64,000 bases of DNA from Halonotius roseus (GTDB taxonomy: Archaea; Halobacteriota; Halobacteria; Halobacteriales; Haloferacaceae): positions 124,001 through 188,000 of the forward strand of contig NZ_SESI01000002.1 of assembly GCF_006861655.1 (NCBI RefSeq), written 5' to 3'. Of this stretch, positions 26,495-34,953 are shown piece by piece. Within the stretch, counting starts at the first letter, position 1; each line of letters begins with the position of its first letter. The position numbers and the translations under genes are program-made. The notes under the pieces were generated by a model. It did no database searches. It was given only the letters and a program-made list of their open reading frames with translations, and had not been told where the DNA came from.

Positions 26495-26773
26495 TTAGGG
26501 CAGCGGTAGCTCGCGGTTGTCCTTGTAGTAGAAGACGATCCCGAAGACGATCGTCATCAGGAAGTACACCAGCGCGAATATCACACCCATCAGCACGCCC
26601 ATCAGCGGGCCGGTGTTCCACACCAACAGCGCGTACAGCGTCAGCGGAAAGATCAGCGTTGTCGAGATGAGTACCAGCGCTATCGACGGCGAGATGCTCA
26701 CATCGCGGAGAGCGATCAACACGCGTCTGGTGCGACCCGTGGCGAGAAACCGGATGACGCGCTCCTGCACCAT
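26495..26773 (-). CDS. Small two-helix membrane protein, hypothetical
   Basis: A 92-residue protein with a basic N-terminus (MVQERVIRFLATGRTRRVLIALR) and two hydrophobic helices: SIALVLISTTLIFPLTLYALLVW and LMGVLMGVIFALVYFLMTIVFGIVFYY. It ends in a short charged tail (KDNRELPLP). The positive-inside rule suggests both ends in the cytoplasm. I do not recognise the family. Next upstream is the composite repeat element. Confidence 0.7.
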   Translation of the reverse strand: MVQERVIRFLATGRTRRVLIALRDVSISPSIALVLISTTLIFPLTLYALLVWNTGPLMGVLMGVIFALVYFLMTIVFGIVFYYKDNRELPLP

Positions 26774-26841
26774 ACCGGTAGCAACGACCCGAGATGCTAA
26801 ATACTCACTGGCTGAGCGAGAGGATCGTATTCAGATAAGCC

Positions 26842-26979
26842 GGAGAAACTGGAACCATGTTGAAAGCCCCGACGCGCTGGCGTCGGGGGGCTCGCTGCGC
26901 GCTTCGGGCCTCCGGCCCTGCAGTGCTTGCGTCGCCCGCCTTCCGCCAGCGCGTCGCCCCTTTCAGTCCCGCCCGACTG
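26842..26979 (-). repeat. Structured intergenic element, copy C
   Basis: This is the minus-strand copy. Read 5' to 3' on the minus strand it has hairpin CAGTC-GGGCGG-GACTG (26979-26964), GAAAG (26964-26960), GGG, inner strand CGACGCGCTGGCG (26956-26944), a 61-nt apical part, complementary CGCCAGCGCGTCG (26882-26870), GGG and CTTTC (26866-26862). The apical part holds CGACGCAAGCAC and a local GGGCC-GGA-GGCCC hairpin in place of the sequence of the other copies. Confidence 0.85.
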
Positions 26980-26999
26980 CAGCTGCCTGACCGGCCGAC

Positions 27000-27135
27000 A
27001 CGGGTGGGATTGAAAGGGGCCGGCGTCTCGCCGAACCCGGACGACGCAAGCACCACAGCGAACGGAGTGAGCGAGGAGCGCAGCGAGTCTCGGGAGTCGA
27101 GACGCCGGGGGCTTTCGAGGTGTTCTCAATTCAAT
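27000..27135 (+). repeat. Structured intergenic element, copy B
   Basis: This is a plus-strand copy. GAAAG (27012-27016), GGG, inner strand CCGGCGTCTCG (27020-27030), 67-nt apical part, complementary CGAGACGCCGG (27098-27108), GGG (27109-27111) and CTTTC (27112-27116). The apical part shares CGACGCAAGCAC and GCGAGGAGCGCAGCGAG with copy A. The inner helix differs from copies A and C but is fully paired. Confidence 0.85.
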
Positions 27136-27221
27136 CGCGCTAATCTGAATAGTATCAGCGAGAGTGCAGCCACCACTCACAGCGGGGCGAGGCTTTTGCT
27201 ACCAGCAGCCAACGATCAGCC

Positions 27222-28640
27222 ATGGAGGATCCGTTTGTCGTCGTCGGTGCTGACGCCGCGGGCCTGAGTGCCGCCAGTAAATGTCGCCGCGTCGACCCCG
27301 ATCGGGAGGTCATCGTCTTCGAGAAGGGCCGGTGGATCTCGTATGCCTACTGCGGGATGCCCTACTTCATCGAGGGCCGCATCGAGCAACTGAGCGATCT
27401 CCTCTCGTTGTCGCCGGCTGAGGCCGACGAGCGCGGGATCGACCTTCGGCGCGGGCATGAGGTCACCGCTGTCGACCCCGAGGCCAGCACGGTCACCGTC
27501 GAAACCGACGACGGAACGATCGAACAGCCCTACAGCGATCTCCTCGTTGCCACCGGCGGCCGGGCGACGACCGGCCCCTTCGATGTCCGCGATCTCAACG
27601 GCGCGTTCACACTACACAACATGGATGCCGCCGCGGCGATCGATGCCTACATCGCCACCCCCGAGCAGTACGATGACGACCGGATCGCCGACACACCGGC
27701 CGACCGCGAGCGGGTCACCCACAACGCGGAACAGCCGGCTCCCGAGACCGCGGCGATCGTCGGCGGCGGCTACGTCGGCGTCGAGATGGCCGAGGCCCTG
27801 CGCGGTCGCGGGCTCGATGTCCATCTCTTCCAGCGATCGGGCCACGTTCTCCCGCCGTTCGGCCAAGCTGTCGCCGACCGCGTCGAAACCGAACTGGAAT
27901 CCGAGGGCGTCCACGTCCACACCGACACCCCAGTCACGGAACTCGTCGGCGACGACCGAATCGAGGCGATCAGTTACGAGGGCGGCCGCCAGCCGGTCAA
28001 TCTCGCTATCGTCGGCGTTGGCATCGATCCAAACACCGAGCTGGTAGCCGACACCGACATCGAGTTCGGGGTCGGCGGCGCGATCGCCACCGACGACCAC
28101 GGCCGGACAAATCTGCCGAACGTGTATGCGGCCGGCGACTGTGCGACCGCACGCCACACTGTCACGGGCGAGCCAACGTGGATGCCGCTCGGGCTAACTG
28201 CCAACCGCGGCGGGCGGGCGATCGGGTCGACCGTCGCCGGCGACCCCGAGCCAGTCGGCGAGATCGCCGGGACAGCGGTCGTCAAAGCCTTCGATCTCGA
28301 ATGCGCTCGGGTGGGCCTTGTCGATGCCGACGCCGCCCGGGAGGCCGGCTTTGAGCCGGTACGGAAAACGATCACCGCCGGCTCCCGCTCGGGCTACTAC
28401 CCCGGCGGGGCCGAAACCGACGTGACCCTCGTTGCCGACCGCGAGAGCGGGCGGCTGCTCGGCGGCTCGATCGTCGGGGCCGACCGGGCGGCCGTCCGGA
28501 TCAACACGCTGGCGACGGCACTGGAATCAGGGCTCACCGTCGCCGAAGTTGAACGCCTGGATCTCGCCTACGCGCCGCCGTTTAGCCCGGTGTGGGATCC
28601 GGTGTTGGTCGCCGCGAAGGTGCTCCGCGGCGCGATGTAG
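27222..28640 (+). CDS. FAD/NAD(P)-dependent disulfide reductase (CoA-disulfide reductase / Nox-like)
   Basis: A 472-residue flavoprotein. The FAD site is FVVVGADAAGLSAASKCRR at the N-terminus. The single redox Cys lies in SYAYCGMPYF (Cys about 47), the hallmark of CoA-disulfide reductases and NADH oxidases of this family, which use one Cys-S-S-CoA in place of a Cys pair. The NAD site is AAIVGGGYVGVEMAEAL, and VYAAGDCATARHTVTG is the second FAD motif. The C-terminal dimer domain ends YAPPFSPVWDPVLVAAKVL. It probably keeps low-molecular-weight thiols reduced. The exact substrate is unproven. Confidence 0.88.
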   Translation: MEDPFVVVGADAAGLSAASKCRRVDPDREVIVFEKGRWISYAYCGMPYFIEGRIEQLSDLLSLSPAEADERGIDLRRGHEVTAVDPEASTVTVETDDGTIEQPYSDLLVATGGRATTGPFDVRDLNGAFTLHNMDAAAAIDAYIATPEQYDDDRIADTPADRERVTHNAEQPAPETAAIVGGGYVGVEMAEALRGRGLDVHLFQRSGHVLPPFGQAVADRVETELESEGVHVHTDTPVTELVGDDRIEAISYEGGRQPVNLAIVGVGIDPNTELVADTDIEFGVGGAIATDDHGRTNLPNVYAAGDCATARHTVTGEPTWMPLGLTANRGGRAIGSTVAGDPEPVGEIAGTAVVKAFDLECARVGLVDADAAREAGFEPVRKTITAGSRSGYYPGGAETDVTLVADRESGRLLGGSIVGADRAAVRINTLATALESGLTVAEVERLDLAYAPPFSPVWDPVLVAAKVLRGAM

Positions 28641-28672
28641 CAACTGCCAACGAGCAGGAATGAGCACTACAC

Positions 28673-28680
28673 TTATATAA
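28673..28680 (+). promoter_or_regulatory. TATA box of the UspA gene
   Basis: TTATATAA, centred about 38 bp upstream of the ATG at 28715. Transcription would begin near 28703, giving a leader of about 12 nt that contains the purine-rich GGAGG at 28702-28706. Confidence 0.65.
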
Positions 28681-28714
28681 TTATCGTTCATTTATTAAAG
28701 TGGAGGAAGTCCCC

Positions 28715-29227
28715 ATGTACGAGAACATCCTGTATCCAACAGACGGTAGCGAGGCCGCGGAATCAGTGATGGATCACGTTCGGACGCTGTCGAACACCTA
28801 CGGTGCGACGATCCACATCCTGTATGTGGTCACGCCCGACAGCGGCGACGCCTCACTCACGCTCGACAAAGACGAGCAGGGCAACTGGCGGACAGGCATG
28901 TTCAAGCGCAAGGGCGACCCCGTCAGCACCAGCGGGATGGCCAAAGGGAGCGTCGATGTCAACGAGGTGCTCCGGGCGGAGGGTGAAGGCTACACCCAGG
29001 CGATCGCCAACGAGCTAGAGGACGACGGCTGCAACACTGTCTGTGTCACCCGAGAAGGGAAACCAGACGAGGAGATCATCACCTATGCCGACGAGAACGA
29101 CATCGACATCATCGCCATGGGTACCCATGGCCGCAGCGGTGTCGAACACGCCTTCCTCGGCAGCGTCACCGAAAAGGTCGTCCGAAAGTCAACGATACCG
29201 GTGTTGACGATCCGGCAAAACGAGTAG
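28715..29227 (+). CDS. Universal stress protein, UspA family
   Basis: A 170-residue protein starting MYENILYPTDGSEAAESV. It has an ATP-binding UspA signature near the end, MGTHGRSGVEHAFLGSVTEKVV (G-x2-G-x9-G-S), then STIPVLTIR. A central insertion (DASLTLDKDEQGNWRTGMFKRKGDP) is longer than in minimal Usp proteins. I prefer this ATG over an in-frame GTG five codons upstream because the strong GGAGG at 28702-28706 lies at ribosome-binding distance. The function is stress-related nucleotide binding; the exact role is unknown. Confidence 0.9.
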   Translation: MYENILYPTDGSEAAESVMDHVRTLSNTYGATIHILYVVTPDSGDASLTLDKDEQGNWRTGMFKRKGDPVSTSGMAKGSVDVNEVLRAEGEGYTQAIANELEDDGCNTVCVTREGKPDEEIITYADENDIDIIAMGTHGRSGVEHAFLGSVTEKVVRKSTIPVLTIRQNE

Positions 29228-29229
29228 GC

Positions 29230-29796
29230 CTACAGGACTCCGTTTTCTTTTGCCAGCAACACACCTTCGAGCGTCGCATCGTTCGTTGGCTGTGCCCGCG
29301 CAACCGACAATGCGTCCTCGACCGGCACCGATTTCGGCACCAGAAACTCGTTGGAGTCGAGTGTCCGCTCGGCCGGTGTCAGCTCGGTCGCAAGCACGAT
29401 CCCCCGGCGGTGCCGCAGCAGGCCGGTCGAACACCAAAACTCCTGAAGGAGTTCGGTCTCACTGGGGTCGAATCCGACCTCCTCTTGCAGTTCGCGGGCT
29501 GCCGCCTCGGTAAACGATTCGTCGGGCTCGACGATCCCGGCCGGGAGCTCATACTGGGTTTCCCGGATCGTCGGCCGGTACTGCTCGACGAACAGTAGCT
29601 CGCCGTCGGTGACCGCAACGATCACCGCCGCCGGCGGCAACTCGGCCCAGTAGTATCGCTTTTCGGAGCCATCCGGCTGTTCGACCAGATCGTAGCCGCC
29701 GGTAAACCAGTCGGTGTCGTACTCGGCGACCGATTCGATGACCGGCCACTCGGGATCGCTCAGAGCTGCGAGATCGTGGCGGCCGTCGTCACTCAC
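29230..29796 (-). CDS. Nudix hydrolase
   Basis: A 188-residue protein with a complete Nudix box, GIVEPDESFTEAAARELQEEVGF (G-x5-E-x7-REL-x-EE-x-GF), preceded by LLFVEQYRPTIRETQYELPA. The latter resembles ADP-ribose pyrophosphatases, so an ADP-ribose or nucleoside-diphosphate-sugar substrate is likely but not certain. The start codon is GTG and overlaps the stop of the upstream exported-protein gene (GTGA), so the two are probably translated together. It ends 2 bp from the convergent UspA gene. Confidence 0.9.
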   Translation of the reverse strand: MSDDGRHDLAALSDPEWPVIESVAEYDTDWFTGGYDLVEQPDGSEKRYYWAELPPAAVIVAVTDGELLFVEQYRPTIRETQYELPAGIVEPDESFTEAAARELQEEVGFDPSETELLQEFWCSTGLLRHRRGIVLATELTPAERTLDSNEFLVPKSVPVEDALSVARAQPTNDATLEGVLLAKENGVL

Positions 29797-30203
29797 CCTT
29801 GCTCACCACCGGCATCGTCGCTGCCGACAGCAACGCTGTAGCGATCACCATCGTAGCTGACGAGAACACGATCGCCACCGTCGCGGACGGCGTCGCCGTT
29901 GAGCCGCTGGAGGGCATCGAACTCGTCGAACGGCGAGTGGGCAAACCACGTCTTGTAGCCGCCGAGGGCGCGCTGGTAGCCCTCGGAGCGGCCGTCGTCG
30001 GCGGTCAACGCGGTCGTGAGATACGGGAACCGCCGCTCGCTGATCTCGGTGGCGTTGACCGCGGCCCCAGCCTCGTCGGTCGGCGTCGCTTCGAGATAGT
30101 AGGCCTCGCCGCTGCCGAGATAGCTCGGGACGGCTCCGACCGCCAGCAGCGCGACAACGACAAACCCCGTCAGCAACAGCGCGTTCCGCATGATCCGGCG
30201 CAT
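29793..30203 (-). CDS. Membrane-anchored extracellular protein, hypothetical
   Basis: A 136-residue protein starting MRRIMRNALLLTGFVVVALLAV, an uncleaved signal anchor or signal peptide. The mature part is GSGEAYYLEATPTDEAGAAVNATEISERRFPYLTTALTADDG, then aromatic and charged residues (YKTWFAHSPFDEFDALQRL, VLVSYDGDRYSVAVG). It has one clear sequon (NATE) and no catalytic motif. I start here since a longer frame would overlap the divergent gene at 30317. The stop overlaps the Nudix start by 4 nt. I do not know the family. Confidence 0.75.
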   Translation of the reverse strand: MRRIMRNALLLTGFVVVALLAVGAVPSYLGSGEAYYLEATPTDEAGAAVNATEISERRFPYLTTALTADDGRSEGYQRALGGYKTWFAHSPFDEFDALQRLNGDAVRDGGDRVLVSYDGDRYSVAVGSDDAGGEQG

Positions 30204-30316
30204 ACCCACTGTAGGCGACCATCGGGGATACGGATTTCGGGACGACGCGCTGCTCGGGATCGAACCACGCCGGCTGACGGCGACCGGTTTTTGTCCGCCG
30301 AGAGCCAACGCCACCC

Positions 30317-31273
30317 ATGGAGTTTCGCTTCGAGTTGGCACTGGCCGCCCATCTCGAAGCGACGACCGACTGGCTGATCGCCCGCCAGCTCGGCGGCGCG
30401 GTCGCCAACCCTGGGAGCCGGATCATGGATCTCTGTTGTGTCCGGCCGGGAGCGGAGTTCGAGGAGCGAACGGCGATCACCAGCCACACGATCCCGCCGC
30501 TGGCGATCGAAAGCGACGTTGGGGCTGGCGCGGCCACCGACTGGCGAACCGCCGTCGACTGCAGCACCGAGCACGCCAGAAGCGTCGTCGACCGCGCCGT
30601 CGACTGCGGGTTTTTCGAGGTCGAGCGACGCAACGGCCGGCGGTACGTTCGCCAGACGACGCGGTATCCCGACTGGATCGGCTCGCTTGTCGGGATCGAA
30701 AACAAGCCAGATCTCGACCGGCCGGGGGATCTCGACCGCCAGCTCCGCGTCGATATCGCGCTGGGCCTCTTTGATGAGGTGATCCTCGCCACCGAGAGCT
30801 ACGTGACGCGAGCACATCTCAATCGCCTGCCCGAGCCGGTCGGTGTCTGGCGGTTCGATCCCGACAGCGACGAGATGAAGATCGTCCGCGAGCCGACGCC
30901 GCTGTCGACCGACGAACCCGGGATCGAGCCGACAAACGCCGAACCGCTCCGGACGGATATCGCCGTCGTCGACGCCGAGGCGAAGGCGCGCAAGCGACGC
31001 CGGATCGCCGAACGCGCCTACGGGAAAGGGTGGCGCAGCTACGACCTGCCGGCCTGCGAGCACGCCGAGGTGACCGACGATGGCCGGCCGTACTGTGGGT
31101 TTTACGACCGCGTTGTCGACCCCGCGACCGACTGCGGTGAGTCATGTTCGGGCTACGAGCCAAGCGAGCCACCCGAGATCGATCTCGAACAGCTCCGCGC
31201 GGAGCGAAGCCCGTGGGTCGCCGATCCCGACGGGATCACCAGATCACAGAGCGGGCTAGGTCGGTTCCAATAA
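30317..31273 (+). CDS. DUF5787-like haloarchaeal protein
   Basis: A 318-residue acidic protein starting MEFRFELALAAHLEATTDWL. It contains LGGAVANPGSRIMDL, SLVGIENKPDLDRPGDLDRQLRVDIALGLFDEVILATES and a Cys-rich C-terminal part, CEHAEVTDDGRPYCGFYDRVVDPATDCGESC. The IENKPDL and VILATE strands recall the core of restriction-like PD-(D/E)xK folds (E-x-K after a hydrophobic strand), and the four Cys could bind a metal. The family number is from memory and tentative. If the nuclease fold is right it would be a housekeeping nuclease; this is inference only. Confidence 0.7.
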   Translation: MEFRFELALAAHLEATTDWLIARQLGGAVANPGSRIMDLCCVRPGAEFEERTAITSHTIPPLAIESDVGAGAATDWRTAVDCSTEHARSVVDRAVDCGFFEVERRNGRRYVRQTTRYPDWIGSLVGIENKPDLDRPGDLDRQLRVDIALGLFDEVILATESYVTRAHLNRLPEPVGVWRFDPDSDEMKIVREPTPLSTDEPGIEPTNAEPLRTDIAVVDAEAKARKRRRIAERAYGKGWRSYDLPACEHAEVTDDGRPYCGFYDRVVDPATDCGESCSGYEPSEPPEIDLEQLRAERSPWVADPDGITRSQSGLGRFQ

Positions 31274-31299
31274 GCTGTTGCTGCTCGTCAGTTGCCAGC

Positions 31300-31470
31300 T
31301 CACTCGGCGAAGTAGCTCGTGAAAAACCCCGAGAGGAACGCCGAGATCGCCACCGAGAGCGTCACGTCGGTGAGCGTGTAGCTATCGTCGTCGCCGGCGA
31401 GGGCGACGGTGATGACGACGCTGATGACGAGCGAGACGATCCCGTTGAGGAAATCCTTGCAGAGAGCCAT
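31300..31470 (-). CDS. Small two-helix membrane protein, 56 residues
   Basis: A short frame starting MALCKDFLNGIVSLVISV and ending TSYFAE. Two hydrophobic helices (IVSLVISVVITVALA and TLSVAISAFLSGFF) flank a polar DDDSYTLTD loop, the form of a small membrane hairpin protein. The minus-strand TATA box CCTATACTGC at 31491-31500 lies about 25 bp upstream of the ATG, so a leaderless transcript is likely. This promoter and the clean hydrophobic pattern support a real gene. The function is unknown. Confidence 0.75.
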   Translation of the reverse strand: MALCKDFLNGIVSLVISVVITVALAGDDDSYTLTDVTLSVAISAFLSGFFTSYFAE

Positions 31471-31490
31471 AACTTATCTGTTGACTGCGA

Positions 31491-31500
31491 GCAGTATAGG
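31491..31500 (-). promoter_or_regulatory. TATA box of the 56-residue membrane protein
   Basis: The minus strand reads CCTATACTGC, centred 25 bp upstream of the ATG at 31470. Confidence 0.6.
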
Positions 31501-31585
31501 TGTTCCGCGCCTGAGAAGTCGATCATGAGAAGCGGCCTAGCGTCGCTTCCAGAACAGCTTCCAGCGTGGACGTACTGGAACGCGT

Positions 31586-32326
31586 ATGCCAACTTCACTT
31601 GACGGACAGACAGCGATCATCACCGGTGCAAGCAGCGGGATCGGCGCGGCGACCTGCCGCGCGCTCGCCGCCGAGGGCGCGGCCGTCGTCCTCGCCGCCC
31701 GCAGCGAGGATCGGCTGCGCAAACTAGCCGACGAGATCGAGGCCGACCACGCGGTCGACACACTGGTCGTGCCGACCGATATCCGGGAGGAATCGGCCGT
31801 CGACGACCTGATCGAGGCGACGATCGCCGAATTCGGCGGGTTCGATATTCTTGTCAACAACGCGGGTCTGGCCCGCGGCAGCGATGTCGAGACGATGTCG
31901 ACCGACGAATATGAGACGATGCAGGAGACCAACATCGACGGGATGCTTTACGCGACGCGGGCGGCGATCCCCCATGTCCGCGAACGGGAGGGGCATCTCA
32001 TCTTCCTTGGGAGCTTCGCCGGCCAGTATCCCCGCTCGTACAACGCGGTGTATGCGGCCTCGAAGTGGTGGACGCGCGGCTTCGCCAAGAGCGTCGCCGC
32101 CCAGGTCGGCGACGACGGCGTCGGTGTGACGGTCGTCAACCCCGGCGCGGTTCGCACCGATTTCGAAGCCACCGACGGCCGCACGTTCGAGGAAGTCTTC
32201 GAGGAGGGTGAGGCCAGCGAACCCGACGAGGTCGCCGACGCAATCGCCTTCGCCGCGACCCGGGAGGGCTCAAGCGTCAGCGAGATCGATATCAACAACC
32301 GGGGTAAGTTCGCCGACGATTTTTGA
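31586..32326 (+). CDS. Short-chain dehydrogenase/reductase
   Basis: A 246-residue classical SDR. It has the cofactor motif AIITGASSGIG (residues about 10-20), DILVNNAGLA (about 88), catalytic Ser in FLGSFAGQY and the YAASKWW active site (Tyr about 153, Lys about 157), then VTVVNPGAVRTDF. The substrate is unknown; the closest known group by pattern is the YdfG/serine-dehydrogenase-like SDRs. NADP preference is plausible because ARSEDR follows the second strand. It stands alone, with the 56-residue gene divergent upstream. Confidence 0.93.
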   Translation: MPTSLDGQTAIITGASSGIGAATCRALAAEGAAVVLAARSEDRLRKLADEIEADHAVDTLVVPTDIREESAVDDLIEATIAEFGGFDILVNNAGLARGSDVETMSTDEYETMQETNIDGMLYATRAAIPHVREREGHLIFLGSFAGQYPRSYNAVYAASKWWTRGFAKSVAAQVGDDGVGVTVVNPGAVRTDFEATDGRTFEEVFEEGEASEPDEVADAIAFAATREGSSVSEIDINNRGKFADDF

Positions 32327-32437
32327 GCTACGCAAGGTACCTGGTCGTACGGGCACACCGGCCGACAATGCCAAAGAGAACGACAAGCTGTGTTGATCGG
32401 CACCGGAGACGCAACCACCCGCAGCGATGACCTGCGA

Positions 32438-33322
32438 TCAGTCCGTCGTCGACGCTGATTCCGCCGGGGTGGTATCGAGGCGGATCACGCCGGTTTCATC
32501 GAGCCGATACCCCTCGCCGTCGACCGCCAGCGGCTCCTCGAACGCTTCGTCGGCCGGATAGTAGTGGGCTGTATGCACCAGCCGCGTCACGTCGGCGTTG
32601 AGATCGTCGGCCAGTGCCAACGCCCCCTCACGGGTCATATGTTTCGTCCCGAAGCTGCGGGGGACACCGTCGGCGTCGTGGTGGCTCCCGCCGAGCGGAT
32701 GGCGATCACAGAGCGCGGCTGGCACGATGGCGTCGGCGAGAAACAGATCCGGATCGCGGAGTCGTTCACGGGAGGACTCGGGCACGTCGTAGCTGGTATC
32801 GCCCGACAACGAGAGTTTCGCGCCCGTCTCGGGGTCGACAACGACGAGCCCATAGCAGATCAGCGGCGGGTGGTCGACCCGGACGAGCGTGAGTTCAAGC
32901 CCACAGACCTCGATCGGCTCCAGCGGCGTCACGTCATGGACTGATACCCGATCAAGGTAGTCGTACTTGCGGCGAACCGTCTCGGCGACTGATTCGCCGG
33001 TTTCGGGGTCGACCTCGTTGGCGGCGTAGACGGGCAGCGAGTCGAAGATCCGGTAGGCGTTGCCGAGGCCGTCGAGATGGTCGAAATGGATGTGGGTGAC
33101 GACCGCGGCGTCGGGGAGTGGCACGTCCTGTGTGAGAAACTGGTGCCGGAAATCCGGGCTGAGATCGATCAGGATCGACTCCTCGGCCCGTTCGTTTTCG
33201 ATATGCACTGAAAACCGGCTGCGTTCGACGCCGCGCTCGCGGGCGCGGTCGCAGGTCGCACAGTCACAGCCGACCGTCGGGGTTCCCGTCGTGTCGCCGG
33301 TGCCAAGGAGGGTGACGCGCAT
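32438..33322 (-). CDS. MBL-fold metallo-hydrolase (PhnP-like)
   Basis: A 294-residue beta-lactamase-fold hydrolase. It starts MRVTLLGTGDTTGTPTVGCDCATC, with paired Cys as in PhnP-type phosphodiesterases, followed by ILIDLSPDFRHQF and the metal motif THIHFDHLDG. Later metal ligands are in SGDTSYD and VHTAHYY. PhnP proteins hydrolyse cyclic ribose phosphates, but the related RNase-Z-like group is also possible. It starts 15 nt after the stop of the AAA ATPase gene, so the two form an operon. An ATG two codons upstream is an alternative start. Confidence 0.85.
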   Translation of the reverse strand: MRVTLLGTGDTTGTPTVGCDCATCDRARERGVERSRFSVHIENERAEESILIDLSPDFRHQFLTQDVPLPDAAVVTHIHFDHLDGLGNAYRIFDSLPVYAANEVDPETGESVAETVRRKYDYLDRVSVHDVTPLEPIEVCGLELTLVRVDHPPLICYGLVVVDPETGAKLSLSGDTSYDVPESSRERLRDPDLFLADAIVPAALCDRHPLGGSHHDADGVPRSFGTKHMTREGALALADDLNADVTRLVHTAHYYPADEAFEEPLAVDGEGYRLDETGVIRLDTTPAESASTTD

Positions 33323-33337
33323 GCTCATCGGAGCGTC

Positions 33338-34783
33338 CTACTGTGGCGGGGTTTCGGCGTCGTCGGTGTCGGCCGACCCGTCGTCCGCGCTGTGATCGTG
33401 GTCATGATCGTCGTGGTCGTGATCGTCCGCGCTGCCGGTGAGGGCCGCGCCGTCGCCGTCGATCATATCCATGTTCTTGAGATTGTCTCGCTCCTCGAAG
33501 TCCTCGACGGCGGCGATCAAGTCTTCTTGGGTAAGCTCGGTTCGCTCCTCGGTGAGTGCTTCCAGAACGGCCTCACGGAGCACCATCCGGAGGTCGCTGC
33601 CGGTCAGCCCCTCGGTGTGTTCGGCGATCACCTGCGGGTCGAAGCCGTCGATCTCCATCGGTTGGGTGATGACCTCAAGAATGTCCGACCGCATGCCACG
33701 ATCGGGTTTCGGGAAGTTGACGATCTCATCGAAGCGTCGCCATGCGGCGGCGTCCAGCTGGTCGGGGTGGTTGGTCGCACCGATCAGGAGTACGTCGTCG
33801 CGGATCAGCGAGATGTCGTCGATCGATTTGAGGAGGGTGTTGACCGCCCGCTTCAGCGCGGCGTGTTCGTCGCTGCGGCGGGTTTTGGCGACCGAATCGA
33901 ACTCGTCGATAAAGAGGATACACGGCGAGAGCCGCTTTGCGACCTCGAAGGTCTTTTCCACATTTTTCGCCGTCTCACCGAGATACTGGCTGGTGATCAT
34001 CGAGAGCTTCACCTCGACAAATGGCAGCCCGAGCTCGTGGGCCAGCGCACGGGAGATCGTCGTTTTGCCGGTGCCTGGCGGGCCGACAAACAGTAGTTTC
34101 CCGATCTCGCGCAGCCCGATCGAGGCGAGATAATCGCGGTGTTCGATCGCCTTGACGATCTTTTGGATCTCCTCCTCTTGGTCGGTTGTGAGGACGAGAT
34201 CATCGAGTGTCATCTCGATCTCCTCGGGGGCGCGCACGGAGACGAGATCCAGCATCTCGGCGTCGTCGTCCTCGTCGAAATACTGCGAGAGCAGCGCGTC
34301 GATCCACACCCGGTCGGCCTGGATCGGGCGGTTGTTTTCGCGGGCGTCATCGTAGGAGACGGTGACGCCCTCCTCGTCTTCGGCGGTGTACGCCAGCGTC
34401 GGGTTCGTCGCCAACTGCTCGTCGTCAACGCGTTCGAGATACCACTCCAGGGCCATCTCGGGTTGGGTCAGCGAGATCTCGCCGGAGAACTCCTCACGCT
34501 GGGTGAACAGGAGGTCGGAAACCGCCTCCCAGGGGTGCTCGACGCCGGTGGCCGTGCGGGCGACAGAGTCGGTCACCTTCAGCGGGCGGTTGATCTCACC
34601 CGGCGGTGCCGGCTCGTCAGCTGACGATGCGTCGGTCTCGTCGGCATCGTCGGCCGCGTCGGTATCGGACCAAAACACCTGCCGAAACCGCGGGGGAAGA
34701 TCGTTCTCGTCTAACGAGCGTGTCTCGTTGTAGACGCGGGTCGTCAGGAGGAACTCGACAACGGTCAACGCCGGGTCACTCAT
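33338..34783 (-). CDS. AAA-family ATPase with an Asp/His-rich C-terminal tail
   Basis: A 481-residue protein starting MSDPALTVVEFLLTTRVYNE. An N-terminal region of about 220 residues, with an acidic stretch, precedes one AAA module: Walker A FVGPPGTGKTTISRAL, Walker B CILFIDEFDSVAKTRR, sensor DVLLIGATNHPDQLD and HTEGLTGSDLRMVLREAV. These match the Cdc48/proteasome-ATPase-like AAA group. The last 35 residues include DDHDHDDHDHDHSADD, a likely metal-binding tail. The TATA-like CTTAAGCG at 34808-34815 supports this start over an upstream ATG. The function is unknown; the MBL gene is co-transcribed. Confidence 0.85.
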   Translation of the reverse strand: MSDPALTVVEFLLTTRVYNETRSLDENDLPPRFRQVFWSDTDAADDADETDASSADEPAPPGEINRPLKVTDSVARTATGVEHPWEAVSDLLFTQREEFSGEISLTQPEMALEWYLERVDDEQLATNPTLAYTAEDEEGVTVSYDDARENNRPIQADRVWIDALLSQYFDEDDDAEMLDLVSVRAPEEIEMTLDDLVLTTDQEEEIQKIVKAIEHRDYLASIGLREIGKLLFVGPPGTGKTTISRALAHELGLPFVEVKLSMITSQYLGETAKNVEKTFEVAKRLSPCILFIDEFDSVAKTRRSDEHAALKRAVNTLLKSIDDISLIRDDVLLIGATNHPDQLDAAAWRRFDEIVNFPKPDRGMRSDILEVITQPMEIDGFDPQVIAEHTEGLTGSDLRMVLREAVLEALTEERTELTQEDLIAAVEDFEERDNLKNMDMIDGDGAALTGSADDHDHDDHDHDHSADDGSADTDDAETPPQ

Positions 34784-34944
34784 CCCACATAGCTTCTGGC
34801 TAAGTTCGCTTAAGACCGTCGAAGCACACACCCACAGTTCGGCGACCCCCGCGACGAATGGCTCCCTGAGACAACGCAGTTTCGAAACACCGTATGTTTA
34901 AAAACAAATAGGCAGAAAAACATCGGTATCCTATTCAGAGACAG

Positions 34945-34953
34945 TATAAATAT
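34945..34953 (+). promoter_or_regulatory. TATA box, probable distal mobA promoter
   Basis: TATAAATAT. No better box is found nearer to the mobA ATG at 35241, so the mRNA leader would be about 265 nt, unusually long for this organism. Confidence 0.5.

Larger units (their letters stand above)
26813..27166. mobile_element. Composite of two head-to-head structured elements (MITE-like)
   Basis: Two inverted copies of the structured element (copy C minus, copy B plus) lie head to head with about 20 bp between them. Outside each copy there is an additional similar flank: TTATCTGAATACGATC on the left end (read on the minus strand) and TAATCTGAATAGTATC on the right end, so the unit is bounded by imperfect inverted repeats. 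It encodes nothing convincing. It fills the gap between the small membrane protein and the disulfide reductase. No target-site duplication is evident. Confidence 0.6.

Noticed and set aside
26857-27267. Several frames of 80-136 codons across the composite repeat.
   Set aside because: They follow the repeat structure on both strands (ARRAL-type low-complexity peptides) and have no separate promoter. The DNA is better explained as a structured repeat.
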